From contig NZ_WWIA01000779.1 of the NCBI RefSeq assembly GCF_009870065.1, positions 1 to 64,000 on the forward strand: 64,000 bases of DNA, given 5' to 3'. Below the pieces are notes generated by a model, which worked only from the letters and a program-made list of their open reading frames with translations, did not search any database and was not told the DNA's origin. Shown here in pieces: positions 43,839 through 51,369 of the stretch; position 1 is the stretch's first letter, and every line of letters starts with the position of its first letter. The position numbers and the translations under genes were made by a program. The DNA comes from Streptomyces sp. SID5785. GTDB lineage: Bacteria > Actinomycetota > Actinomycetes > Streptomycetales > Streptomycetaceae.

Positions 43839-44705
43839 ATGCGCTTCCGCTGGGGCTGGATCGAGCCCGTGATGCCCGTGCCGTACGTGCCCACCCTCGG
43901 ACCCGCGCGCTGGGGAGAGCCGCTCGACGCCCTCTGGGAGGCCGTGGTCGACGTCTCCGGGTCAGGCCGCTTCCTCCCGCACGACAAGGACCGCCGTTGG
44001 GCCGAGAAGAAGACGGAGCGGGTTCTCGTCGACGCGATCGAGCACGACCAGGTGCAGACGCTCGTGCCGACTCTCGTCGAGCGCGGTGGCGGCACCATCA
44101 AGGTCCACGTCTTCGGGGCGGCGCCTGACAGCCTGTCCACCGGCTCCGACTTGGCCCGGAAGCTGGCCGCCACCCACGGCGCGGCGAAGGCTCGGATCGT
44201 GTGGTTCCTGGGGGCCGACCAGCCCGACGCCTATGCGCGGGGGACGCGCGTCCAGCTCAAGGACTTCACAGCCGGGCCCGGCGCCGCACCGAGCGTGCCG
44301 GTGCAGGAGCACAAAGGGCTGCCCGAGGAGGTCGGGTTCGGTGCGTTCGCCGAGGAGATGGCCGGGGACGGGTTCGCCTTCCTGCACGGCCAGATGCGGG
44401 CCGGCACGGTGGGCCCCGTCCTCACCGTGCTCCACGAGGGAAGGGTGGCTGGCGCCATCGGGCCCATGGAGACCATGCGCGACGCCCGGGGGTGCGCGCG
44501 CCTCCTGCCCCAGTACTTTGGCGTCCTGCCCCGGCACCGCGGGCATGGGTACGGTCGGGCGTTGTGGCGGGCGGCGATGCACTGGGGGCACCGGCACGGT
44601 GCGGCGTACCAGCTCCTCCAGACCGAGGTCGGCGGGGCATCCGATCGGCTGTGCTCAGCGGAGGGGCTGACGTCTCTCGGGTTCGTCAACCAGGCCGATG
44701 CGTGA
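43839..44705 (+). CDS. GNAT-family acetyltransferase-like protein
   Basis: 288 residues. The C-terminal third carries a GNAT acetyl-CoA motif: QYFGVLPRHRGHGYGRALWRAAMHWG (R-x-x-G-x-G/A), then GASDRLCSAEGLTSLGFV. The N-terminal 150 residues are not assigned and may bind the substrate. The start ATG is placed by a TAGCGT box. It stands alone between the unknown 379-residue gene (divergent) and the Imm10-like gene. Substrate unknown. Confidence 0.78.
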   Translation: MRFRWGWIEPVMPVPYVPTLGPARWGEPLDALWEAVVDVSGSGRFLPHDKDRRWAEKKTERVLVDAIEHDQVQTLVPTLVERGGGTIKVHVFGAAPDSLSTGSDLARKLAATHGAAKARIVWFLGADQPDAYARGTRVQLKDFTAGPGAAPSVPVQEHKGLPEEVGFGAFAEEMAGDGFAFLHGQMRAGTVGPVLTVLHEGRVAGAIGPMETMRDARGCARLLPQYFGVLPRHRGHGYGRALWRAAMHWGHRHGAAYQLLQTEVGGASDRLCSAEGLTSLGFVNQADA

Positions 44706-44979
44706 CTGAGCTTCTTCGAGTTGGCCACCGATTGAAGGAGGCGCCTGACCTGTTTCTGTGTGCGTGCCTCCCTGCTGCGCCGACGCCCGCCCACTGTGGC
44801 TCGGCCCGGGGATCACGAGTCGAGCACCCGACGCGCTCGCGGCTCACGGGCAATGCCTCCGGCGGAGGATCGGCCGGCACCAGGTGCGTGGGGGCGCCGC
44901 TCCCGGCCGCGGGCACATCATGGCGAGCGTGATGAGCCACCCCCTGCCGACCGTCGGACCTCAGTGCTAGAACGCCTGC

Positions 44980-45366
44980 ATGACGTACAGGTTCACGGCG
45001 CTGGTGGCGTGCGGACTCGATGATCCAGAAATGGATGACTGCCTGATGGCAGGCGTGGCGGAGTCGGACGACGAGGACGGGTTCTCGCTGATGTTCATGT
45101 GCGACGTCGACGAGCCCGACACGCACTGTCTCGTCACACCTGACCAGGGCACTGCCTACGGCTGCGTACGTGAGGTGCAGCTGGACGACGACATGCTGCG
45201 GGTCACCTTGGATCCGGAGTCGCTGGACGCCATCGGACTGACCGACCCTGTCGTCGAGGCGCTGCTTCGTGCCCCGGCAGAGGACTTGGCGCGCATGCGT
45301 GAAGTTCTACCGCGCATCCTTCAATACGGACGTCCAGAGGCCCGTCCCAGATTGATCAGGGCGTGA
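44980..45366 (+). CDS. Imm10-family immunity protein-like
   Basis: 128 residues, acidic. The segment ESDDEDGFSLMFMCDVDEPDTHCLVTPDQGTAYGCVREVQLDDDMLRVTLDPESLDAIGL resembles the immunity protein 10 family (conserved F-x-L-M-F, D-x-Y/H-C-L-V and Y-G-G/C-V patterns), which neutralise polymorphic toxins. No toxin gene is visible within several kilobases, so it is either an orphan immunity gene or a protein of the same fold with another job. The assignment is from memory of the family pattern. The DinB-like gene is convergent, 10 bp away. Confidence 0.65.
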   Translation: MTYRFTALVACGLDDPEMDDCLMAGVAESDDEDGFSLMFMCDVDEPDTHCLVTPDQGTAYGCVREVQLDDDMLRVTLDPESLDAIGLTDPVVEALLRAPAEDLARMREVLPRILQYGRPEARPRLIRA

Positions 45367-45376
45367 CGTCACAGGA

Positions 45377-45925
45377 CTATCCGGCGTAAGGGTTGCCGCC
45401 GAGCCAGGTGGTGCCGTCGATGAGTTCGCGTGCCGCGTCCAAGTGGCCGCAATGGCAGGCGACTTCGGTGAGCACATGGATCACGATGCGCCGCACGTCA
45501 GGCAGCCGCCAGGCCGGCCAGATCTCCACGGGCCACGCGGCGGGCTCCTGCTCCGGGCCGGCAGCGGCGAGCACCGCGTCCGCGCGGGCGATGGCCGCCC
45601 GGTAGTCGGCGAAGACCTCGCCGCTGGTCATCCCCTCGGGCACGTACCAGTGCGCCTCCGCCCCTGCCGCGAGTTGCCCAGCCACATCCGGCTCGCCCGC
45701 GATCACCCCGGGGAACCAGAAACGTTCGACATCCAGGGTGAGGTGGCGCAGCAAGGCCAGGCAGCTCCAGCCGCTGGGCAGCACCGGCCGCCGCAGATCA
45801 TCCTCCGAGAGCCCTTCGAGGATCCCGAGGACGTGCGCGCGCTGGTGGTCCAACGCACCCTTGAGCGCGTCGAGTTCGGCGTTCACCCGCCGCGCTTGTC
45901 CTCCGACGCCTGCCGTACTCGTCAT
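45377..45925 (-). CDS. DinB/DUF664-like mycothiol-S-transferase fold protein
   Basis: 182 residues. Helical bundle with a putative metal triad: the N-terminal His in LALLRHLTLDVERFW and IVIHVLTEVACHCGHLDAARELIDG, matching the DUF664/DinB pattern. Members of this superfamily transfer mycothiol or bacillithiol onto electrophiles. The C-terminal TTWLGGNPYAG is shared by many actinobacterial relatives. The ATG at 45,925 is the first in frame; no strong ribosome site is seen. Function beyond fold is unknown. Confidence 0.8.
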   Translation of the reverse strand: MTSTAGVGGQARRVNAELDALKGALDHQRAHVLGILEGLSEDDLRRPVLPSGWSCLALLRHLTLDVERFWFPGVIAGEPDVAGQLAAGAEAHWYVPEGMTSGEVFADYRAAIARADAVLAAAGPEQEPAAWPVEIWPAWRLPDVRRIVIHVLTEVACHCGHLDAARELIDGTTWLGGNPYAG

Positions 45926-46121
45926 CCGCCCGCCTCCGTCGACCGCAGAACATGAACCCGACTTCGGCCCGGACGCTACACCGGGGATACGACAACGGGG
46001 CGGCGGTGACCATGCGCCTCAGCCTGCCCCGCTTCCTCAGGCCGTAGCTCGCCAGGTCTGTCCTGTCCGCCCCCGGCGCACTGCCGTCTCTCCCGATCGG
46101 GCCCGGATGCCGGATGCGGGC

Positions 46122-46153
46122 TTGACCTTCGACCCGGGTCGAGGCTCTACCGT
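46122..46153 (+). promoter_or_regulatory. MerR-type promoter/operator
   Basis: The -35 TTGACC (46,122-46,127) and -10 TACCGT (46,148-46,153) are separated by 20 bp, longer than the optimal 17. The spacer contains the perfect palindrome TCGACCCGGGTCGA (46,129-46,142). This is the arrangement that MerR proteins unwind to activate transcription, and it lies directly before the merR gene. Confidence 0.8.
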
Positions 46154-46160
46154 CGGAGGC

Positions 46161-46931
46161 ATGAGCACGATGCGGATCTCCCGGCTCGCCGAGCGCTCCG
46201 GCGTACCGGCCACGACCCTGCGTTTCTACGACGACGCCGGGCTTCTGCCAGCCGGTCGGACAGCTTCTGGCTACCGCGTGTACGGCGAGGACGCCGTCGA
46301 GCGCCTGGCGTTCATCGGCGCGGCCAAGCACCTGGGCCTACCGCTCGACGAGATCGGGGAGCTGCTCTCGGTCTGGGAGGCAGGCGCCTGCAAGGACGTG
46401 AAGGAAGACCTGCGCCCGCGGATCGCCGCCCGCCTGACGGAAGCGCGGCTTCGCCTCACGGAACTGGCCGCTCTGACCACCTCGCTGCACCAGGCGCTGA
46501 GGCACCTGGACGCGCTCCCTGATCGCACCGGCCGCTGCGACCCCGAGTGCGGCTTCCTCTCACCGAGCGCGGCAGCCGGCAGTGGGCCGGTGGACGCGGA
46601 ACTCTCTCCAAGTCGGCGCGCCACCGAGGCCGAGCCGTGGCGTACCGCCCCGGTCGCCTGCTCGTTGGACGGCAACGGCTTGGAGGAGCGAGCCGCTCAA
46701 TGGCGCGAGGCAGTGGACGGTGCGGCCCGCTCACCGATACCGGAGGGCTTGCGGCTGACGCTGCCCGTCGCACGGGCGGCGAAGGTGGCCGAACTGGCCG
46801 CTGCGGAGCAGCGATGCTGCCCCTTCTTCGACTTCCGTCTCCACCTTGACGGTCCGCACCTCCACATGGAGGTGCGCGCCCCCGCAGACGGCGCAGCACT
46901 CCTCGCCGAGCTCTTCGCTCCCGGCGCCTGA
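46161..46931 (+). CDS. MerR-family metal/thiol-responsive regulator with Cys-rich C-terminal domain
   Basis: 256 residues. N-terminal winged HTH MRISRLAERSGVPATTLRFYDDAGLLPAGRTASGYRVYGEDAVERLAFI, then a long coiled dimer helix (RLTEARLRLTELAALTTSLHQAL). Cys residues follow at GACKDVKE, GRCDPECGF and EQRCCPFFDFRL. The last 100 residues form an extra domain with a CC pair, found in actinobacterial MerR proteins of the mercury/organometal type. The overlong-spacer promoter 8 bp upstream indicates autoactivation. Either a heavy metal or a thiol-reactive compound is the likely ligand; no resistance genes lie adjacent. The ATG follows GGAGGC. Confidence 0.88.
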   Translation: MSTMRISRLAERSGVPATTLRFYDDAGLLPAGRTASGYRVYGEDAVERLAFIGAAKHLGLPLDEIGELLSVWEAGACKDVKEDLRPRIAARLTEARLRLTELAALTTSLHQALRHLDALPDRTGRCDPECGFLSPSAAAGSGPVDAELSPSRRATEAEPWRTAPVACSLDGNGLEERAAQWREAVDGAARSPIPEGLRLTLPVARAAKVAELAAAEQRCCPFFDFRLHLDGPHLHMEVRAPADGAALLAELFAPGA

Positions 46932-46965
46932 CCCCCGGTGTCCCCGGCGCGCACGGCTGCGGTCA

Positions 46966-48036
46966 TCAGGCGGCTCGCGGCGCCGGGGCGGGGAGCGGGG
47001 TCAGGGAGGCGTACTCCAGGGGGGCGGACGGGTCGATGGACACCTCCAGCGGGGCCGGGCGGGCGCCGGAGCGGACCAGCAGGTCGCCGACCGCCGCGAT
47101 CATCGCGCCGTTGTCCGTGCACAGCGTCATCGGCGGCACCCGCAGCTCGATCCCGGCCGCGGCGCAGCGCTGTTCGGCCAGCGCGCGGACCCGGGAGTTC
47201 GCGGCCACGCCGCCGACGACGATCAGGGTGCGCACGTCGTGGTCGCGGCAGGCGCGCACGGCCTTGCGGGTGAGGACGTCGGCGACCGCCTCCTGGAGCG
47301 CGGCCGCGCCGTCGGCGACCGACGGCTCCTCGCCGCGCTGCCGGTGCTGTTCCACCCAGCGGGCGGCGGCCGTCTTGAGGCCGGAGAAGGAGAACGCGTA
47401 CGGGTCGTCGCCGCCCTTCGTCAGGGGGCGGGGGAAGGCGACCGCGCCTGGATCGCCGGTCTGCGCGGCGCGGTCGATGGCGGGGCCGCCCGGGTAGGGC
47501 AGGCCGAGGATGCGGGCGACCTTGTCGAAGCACTCGCCGGCCGCGTCGTCGAGGGTGTCGCCCAGGTGCAGGATCGGCTCGCGCACCAGGTCCCGGACCA
47601 GGAGCAGCGACGTGTGCCCGCCGGAGACGATCAGGACGACGCAGGGTTCGGGCAGCGGGCCATGCTCCAGGGTGTCGGCGGCGACGTGGCCCGCCAGGTG
47701 ATGCACCCCGTACAGCGGCACCCCGGCCGCGTACGCGAGGGTCTTCGCCCCGGCCAGCCCGACCTGGAGCGCTCCCGACAGGCCCGGTCCGGTGGTGACG
47801 GCGACCGCGTCGATCTGGCCGAGGCGCAGTCCGGCCTCGGACAGGGCCTGTCGCACGACCGGCGTAAACGCCTGGAGGTGGGCGCGCGAGGCGATCTCGG
47901 GGACCACGCCGCCGAAGCGCGCGTGCTCGTCCATGCTCGACGCCACCACGTGGGCCAGCAGCTTTCCGTCCCTCACGATGCCCGCGCCGGTCTCGTCGCA
48001 CGACGACTCGATCCCCAGCACCACCGGTGCGCTCAC
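46966..48036 (-). CDS. tsaD: TsaD (Gcp/Kae1) family protein, probable paralogue
   Basis: 356 residues of the ASKHA fold. Metal pair in [13 protein letters not shown] (HxxxH) and phosphate loops [10 protein letters not shown] and [12 protein letters not shown]; ends with [12 protein letters not shown]. TsaD makes the t6A37 modification of tRNA with TsaB, TsaE and TsaC. No tsaB, tsaE or rimI lies nearby, whereas the main Streptomyces tsaD sits with those genes, and this sequence differs from the S. coelicolor one I remember, so this is likely a second copy. The GTG at 48,036 follows AGAAGGAGG. A near-perfect Nur box lies 30 bases upstream, suggesting nickel-responsive expression. Confidence 0.9.
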   Translation of the reverse strand: MSAPVVLGIESSCDETGAGIVRDGKLLAHVVASSMDEHARFGGVVPEIASRAHLQAFTPVVRQALSEAGLRLGQIDAVAVTTGPGLSGALQVGLAGAKTLAYAAGVPLYGVHHLAGHVAADTLEHGPLPEPCVVLIVSGGHTSLLLVRDLVREPILHLGDTLDDAAGECFDKVARILGLPYPGGPAIDRAAQTGDPGAVAFPRPLTKGGDDPYAFSFSGLKTAAARWVEQHRQRGEEPSVADGAAALQEAVADVLTRKAVRACRDHDVRTLIVVGGVAANSRVRALAEQRCAAAGIELRVPPMTLCTDNGAMIAAVGDLLVRSGARPAPLEVSIDPSAPLEYASLTPLPAPAPRAA

Positions 48037-48065
48037 CACGGCCTCCTTCTGCATGCAACCTGCAC

Positions 48066-48082
48066 TTGCAATATATGTGCAA
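48066..48082. promoter_or_regulatory. Nur-box-like operator (tsaD paralogue / small gene)
   Basis: TTGCAATATATGTGCAA matches the Nur consensus tTGCaa-N5-ttGCAA at 11 of 12 positions. It is located 30 bases upstream of the tsaD paralogue (minus strand) and overlaps the first codon of the 55-codon gene on the plus strand. Nur is the nickel-responsive Fur-family repressor of Streptomyces. Confidence 0.7.
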
Positions 48083-48242
48083 CAAGACGGAGGCGGCGGA
48101 CCGCCCGTCCAGCAGCCGGATGCAGCTCGTCGCCACCGACGTGCAGCCGCGCCTGTTCACCGTGGCCTCGCACCACCCCAAGGCGCAGGCGGCGAGCCCC
48201 GCACCCGGCGACCGGTCCGCGCAGGCCCCGCACGGCCCGTGA
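48075..48242 (+). CDS. Small protein, unknown
   Basis: 55 residues: [13 protein letters not shown]..., then [23 protein letters not shown] and a Pro/Ala-rich tail ending HGP. Nearly every codon ends in G or C, stronger than expected for a chance frame, and the plus-strand Nur box overlaps the start. There is no ribosome site before the ATG, so it could be leaderless or could begin at an internal ATG at 48,120. It has a CxNK start and an HH pair but no known metal motif. It precedes sodF by 104 bp. Confidence 0.55.
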   Translation: MCNKTEAADRPSSSRMQLVATDVQPRLFTVASHHPKAQAASPAPGDRSAQAPHGP

Positions 48243-48310
48243 CAGCGCACCCCCCTGGTCCTAGGTCCAACGCCGCATCGCACCGCGTCTTTCCTGCTGC
48301 TAGCGTGCAG

Positions 48311-48327
48311 CTGCATACCAGTCGCAA
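48311..48327 (+). promoter_or_regulatory. Nur-box-like operator before sodF
   Basis: CTGCATACCAGTCGCAA agrees with tTGCaa-N5-ttGCAA at 9 of 12 positions, including both GC cores, and lies 20 bp before the sodF start. In S. coelicolor, sodF is repressed by nickel-bound Nur through such a site. Confidence 0.7.
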
Positions 48328-48346
48328 TAACGTGAGGGTGTTGGAG

Positions 48347-48997
48347 ATGGCGATCTACACGCTGCCGGAGCTTCCGTACGACTACGCGGCGCTCGAACCG
48401 GTCATCAATCCGCAGATCATCGAGCTGCACCACGACAAGCACCACGCCGCGTACGTGAAGGGTGCCAACGACACCCTGGAGCAGCTCGCCGAAGCGCGTG
48501 ACAAGGAATCCTGGGGCTCGATCAACGGCCTGGAGAAGAACCTCGCCTTCCACCTCTCCGGCCACATCCTCCACTCGATCTACTGGCACAACATGAACAG
48601 CCCGAAGGACGGCGGCGGCGGCGAGCCGACCGCCGCCGACGGCGTCGGCGAGCTCGCGGACGCCATCACCGAGTACTTCGGCTCCTTCGCCGGCTTCAAG
48701 GCCCAGCTCACCAAGGCCGCCGCCACGACGCAGGGCTCGGGCTGGGGCGTCCTCGCCTACGAGCCGCTCTCCGGCCGCCTGATCGTCGAGCAGGTCTACG
48801 ACCACCAGGGCAACGTCGGACAGGGCTCCACGCCCATCCTCGTCTTCGACGCCTGGGAGCACGCCTTCTACCTGCAGTACAAGAACCAGAAGGTCGACTT
48901 CATCGAGGCCATGTGGGCCGTCGTCAACTGGCAGGACGTCGCCAAGCGCTACGCCGCCGCCAAGGAGCGCACGAACGCGCTGCTGCTCAACCCCTGA
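48347..48997 (+). CDS. sodF: Iron superoxide dismutase
   Basis: 216 residues. Metal ligands in [11 protein letters not shown] (His), FHLSGHILH (His) and [13 protein letters not shown] (Asp and His), all present. In Streptomyces SodF replaces the nickel enzyme SodN when nickel is scarce, and Nur represses sodF when nickel is present; the operator upstream fits. The ATG at 48,347 follows GAGGGTGTTGGAG. A terminator lies 67 bp downstream. No sodN is in the window. Confidence 0.95.
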   Translation: MAIYTLPELPYDYAALEPVINPQIIELHHDKHHAAYVKGANDTLEQLAEARDKESWGSINGLEKNLAFHLSGHILHSIYWHNMNSPKDGGGGEPTAADGVGELADAITEYFGSFAGFKAQLTKAAATTQGSGWGVLAYEPLSGRLIVEQVYDHQGNVGQGSTPILVFDAWEHAFYLQYKNQKVDFIEAMWAVVNWQDVAKRYAAAKERTNALLLNP

Positions 48998-49063
48998 CCG
49001 CACAGGGGAACCTGATGTCCTGCTCGTGATCGTCTTCTCACCCTTCACCGGCAGGCAAGCCGA

Positions 49064-49096
49064 GGGCTCCCGCCGACCTCGCGTCGGCGGGAGCCC
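49064..49096 (+). terminator. Terminator after sodF
   Basis: GGGCTCCCGCCGAC and GTCGGCGGGAGCCC form a 14-bp perfect stem around CTCGC, then TTCGCC. It sits between convergent sodF and the 125-residue gene. Confidence 0.85.
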
Positions 49097-49162
49097 TTCG
49101 CCGTTCACGCGGCGACGACGGCCTGCGGGTGACCCCGGGCCGGGCCGGCCGCGAGCGGGTGG

Positions 49163-49540
49163 CTACGGCGTGTCCCTGCGCCCGTTCAGCTCGGTGACCA
49201 GGTGGTGGCCGCCGAGGAGGTCCAGGTCGGTTCGTTCGCGGAGGCGTCTGATCGCGGCGTTGGTGTCGGCTTCGGCGAGCAGGGAGGTCAGTTCCGCGGC
49301 CAGGGGGGCGTCGGCGAGGGGCAGGGCGTCGGCGGCCTCGGCGTAGGTCGTGGGAAGGGTGTGGCCCTCGGTCAGGAGGTCCACCGCCACCGTGGCCGTG
49401 AGCAGGCTCAGTTCGGAGCCCTTGCGGAGGCGGCGGACGGCCTTGACGGTGTGGCCCGCGGCCGCGAGGGCCTTCGCCTCGTTCTGTGCTTCCGGGTCAA
49501 CCGGCGTGATCAGTGCGGTCGTTCGTGCCTTGGCCCTCAT
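49163..49540 (-). CDS. Unknown helical protein with an internal repeat
   Basis: 125 residues. Two similar segments, GHTVKAVRRLRKGSELSLLTATVAVDLL and ADTNAAIRRLRERTDLDLLGGHHLVTEL, resemble each other and loosely resemble the C-terminal ribosomal L7/L12 helical motif (AIK-x-R-x-x-T-x-L-x-L-x-A-x-x-L-V). The rest is Ala/Leu-rich. The ATG at 49,540 has a strong GGGGGAG seven bases upstream. Convergent with sodF. Function unknown. Confidence 0.78.
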   Translation of the reverse strand: MRAKARTTALITPVDPEAQNEAKALAAAGHTVKAVRRLRKGSELSLLTATVAVDLLTEGHTLPTTYAEAADALPLADAPLAAELTSLLAEADTNAAIRRLRERTDLDLLGGHHLVTELNGRRDTP

Positions 49541-49907
49541 GGTCGTACTCCCCCGTCGTCGGCGGTCCTGCTGCGTGCGGTCGTTGTCGAGTATCGCCGA
49601 GGCACGGCGGCGTGCCGAGCCGGCGGTGCCGCATCCCGGTGGGCGGCCGGGACGCCGGAAAAGCAGTGGCCCGGGGGGTCTTCGCGGGCCTACGGTGGGC
49701 CGGTCGTCCCGATCGGCTTTCTCGTTCCGTGCCCTTGGAGGGGTGTCTTGATGACCCGGCCCGCGCCGAGCGCGCCTCGCAGCTCCGTGTGAGCGTTCGT
49801 CCGGATCCGTCGCACCACGCGTGCGCGTCCGTACGGGCCTGCGCCCGTCGAGACCGCTCGGCCTGCTCTTGCTGTCATGCCTCGTCTCTCAGCAAGGAGC
49901 CCACCGG
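49541..49907. other. Upstream region of the RNHCP gene pair
   Basis: 367 bp between the divergent 125-residue gene and the first RNHCP gene. It contains a 13-residue ORF (ATG at 49,751, MTRPAPSAPRSSV, stop at 49,792) preceded seven bases upstream by GGAGGGG, which could be a leader peptide. No other gene or structure is evident. Confidence 0.45.
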
Positions 49908-50282
49908 GTGTCCATCCGTCACACCACTCCGCACCCCACCCAGCGCCCCGCCCCGCACCCCACCACCGGCACGTCGCACGGCGACGGATTCGTCTGCGCC
50001 TGGTGCGGGCTGACCGCACCTGCCGTCGCCCCGGCACGCCACCACTGCCCGTCCTGTCTGCACGCCCGGCACACCTCCGGCGGCTGTCACGGCCGGATGG
50101 TGCCGATCTCCATCGCCGTCCTGCCCACGGGCGACTGGACGGTCATCCACCGCTGCGTCCGCTGCGACGCGCTCACCTCGCGGCCGGTCGGCCGGGACGA
50201 CAACCGGCTCGTGCTGATGCGCATGGCCGTCCGCCCGCTCGCCCAGCCTCCGTTCCCGCTCGAGCCGTTCGGATCGCTGTGA
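49908..50282 (+). CDS. RNHCP-domain zinc-ribbon protein, first copy
   Basis: 124 residues. The RNHCP pattern is present but slightly degenerate: FVCAWCGLTAP, HHCPSCLHARHTSGGCHGRM (the RNHCP signature reads RHHCP), then WTVIHRCVRCDALT. Cys pairs in CAWC, CPSC and CVRC could bind zinc. The GTG at 49,908 follows AAGGAG eight bases upstream. The family is widespread in actinobacteria and unstudied. A second copy follows within 40 bp. Confidence 0.85.
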   Translation: MSIRHTTPHPTQRPAPHPTTGTSHGDGFVCAWCGLTAPAVAPARHHCPSCLHARHTSGGCHGRMVPISIAVLPTGDWTVIHRCVRCDALTSRPVGRDDNRLVLMRMAVRPLAQPPFPLEPFGSL

Positions 50283-50321
50283 GGGGGCCGGGAGCGCAGC
50301 GCGGAGAGGGAGGAGAGCGGC

Positions 50322-50750
50322 ATGGCCCGACGTACGCGGCCTGAGGACGGGCGGCGCCGGCCGCAGCGGCGCAAGGACGTGCTCCATGCGCGCGGCGGGC
50401 ACCGGGCGCACGCCTTCCGGTGCGCCGGGTGCCGGCTCGACGTGTCGCCGGACGCACCCGGCACCGGGCACCGCAACCACTGCCCGACCTGTCTGACCAG
50501 CCTGCACGTGGACGCCCGGACCCCGGGCGACCGCGCCGCCGGATGCCGGGGGCGGATGGAGGCGCTGTGCGTCGCGGTGCGGCCGGACGGGGAGTGGCTG
50601 CTGGTGCACCGGTGTCTGCGCTGCGGCGTGCTCAGCACCAACCGCGTCGCGGGCGACGACCATCCGCTCGCCCTGATACGGCTGGCCCTCAGGCCGTTCC
50701 GGGACGCGGGCACCGGGCTGCTCGCCCACCAGGTGCTCGGCGGCCTGTGA
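50322..50750 (+). CDS. RNHCP-domain zinc-ribbon protein, second copy
   Basis: 142 residues with the intact signature: FRCAGCRLDV, GHRNHCPTCLTSLHVDARTPGDRAAGCRGRM and WLLVHRCLRCGVLSTNRVAGDD. Basic N-terminal 30 residues (RRPQRRKDVLHARGG), possibly nucleic-acid binding. It is about half-identical to the previous gene in the core, pointing to tandem duplication. The start ATG follows GAGGGAGGAGAGCGGC. Function unknown; a zinc-dependent role in translation or RNA binding is a guess. Confidence 0.9.
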   Translation: MARRTRPEDGRRRPQRRKDVLHARGGHRAHAFRCAGCRLDVSPDAPGTGHRNHCPTCLTSLHVDARTPGDRAAGCRGRMEALCVAVRPDGEWLLVHRCLRCGVLSTNRVAGDDHPLALIRLALRPFRDAGTGLLAHQVLGGL

Positions 50751-50894
50751 CGCGACGGGCCCGCCGCGGGCGCGGCGTGTGAACCGCCGCGCCCGCGGAC
50801 ACGTCCCCTACGTCGGCACCAGCCCGGACACCCCCACGGACCCCACCACGGACACCAGCACGGACACCACGACACACGCCCCGAGGAGCCCGCC

Positions 50895-51323
50895 ATGACA
50901 GCACCCCGCACTCCGGCCCCCGCAGAACCGGAGACGCCCGAGCCCGGGTTCGTCGGGCTGCACCACGTCCAGCTGGCGATCCCGGCCGGCGGGGAGGAGC
51001 GGTGCCGCGAGTTCTGGGGCGGGGTGCTCGGCATGGCGGAGCTGACGAAGCCGCCGGTCCTTGCGGCGCGCGGCGGATGCTGGTTCCGCGGCGGCGGCCT
51101 CGAGGTGCATCTGGGGGTGGAGCGGGACTTCGCCCCGGCCCGCAAGGCGCACCCGGGGATCCTGGTCCGCTCGCTGCGGGCGCTCGCCGCCCGGCTGGAG
51201 GCGGGCGGGCACAAGGTGACGTGGGACGACACGTTCCCCGGGCACGACCGCTTCTACGCGGCGGACCCGTTCGGCAACCGGCTGGAGTTCCTCGAACCGC
51301 ACGCCGCCCGACGCCACGATTGA
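50895..51323 (+). CDS. VOC-superfamily (glyoxalase-like) protein
   Basis: 142 residues. LHHVQLAIPAGGEERCREFWGGVLGMAELTKP and FYAADPFGNRLEFLEP are the usual beta-alpha-beta-beta-beta units with the His near the start and the Glu at the end. VOC proteins may be dioxygenases, glyoxalases, resistance proteins or binding proteins; no specific activity can be assigned. The ATG at 50,895 follows GAGGAGCCCGCC. The first 15 residues are Pro/Ala-rich. Confidence 0.88.
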   Translation: MTAPRTPAPAEPETPEPGFVGLHHVQLAIPAGGEERCREFWGGVLGMAELTKPPVLAARGGCWFRGGGLEVHLGVERDFAPARKAHPGILVRSLRALAARLEAGGHKVTWDDTFPGHDRFYAADPFGNRLEFLEPHAARRHD

Positions 51324-51369
51324 CGCCCTCCGTGTGGCGGGCCGCGCCCCGCGTGCCCAGGATCGGAGC

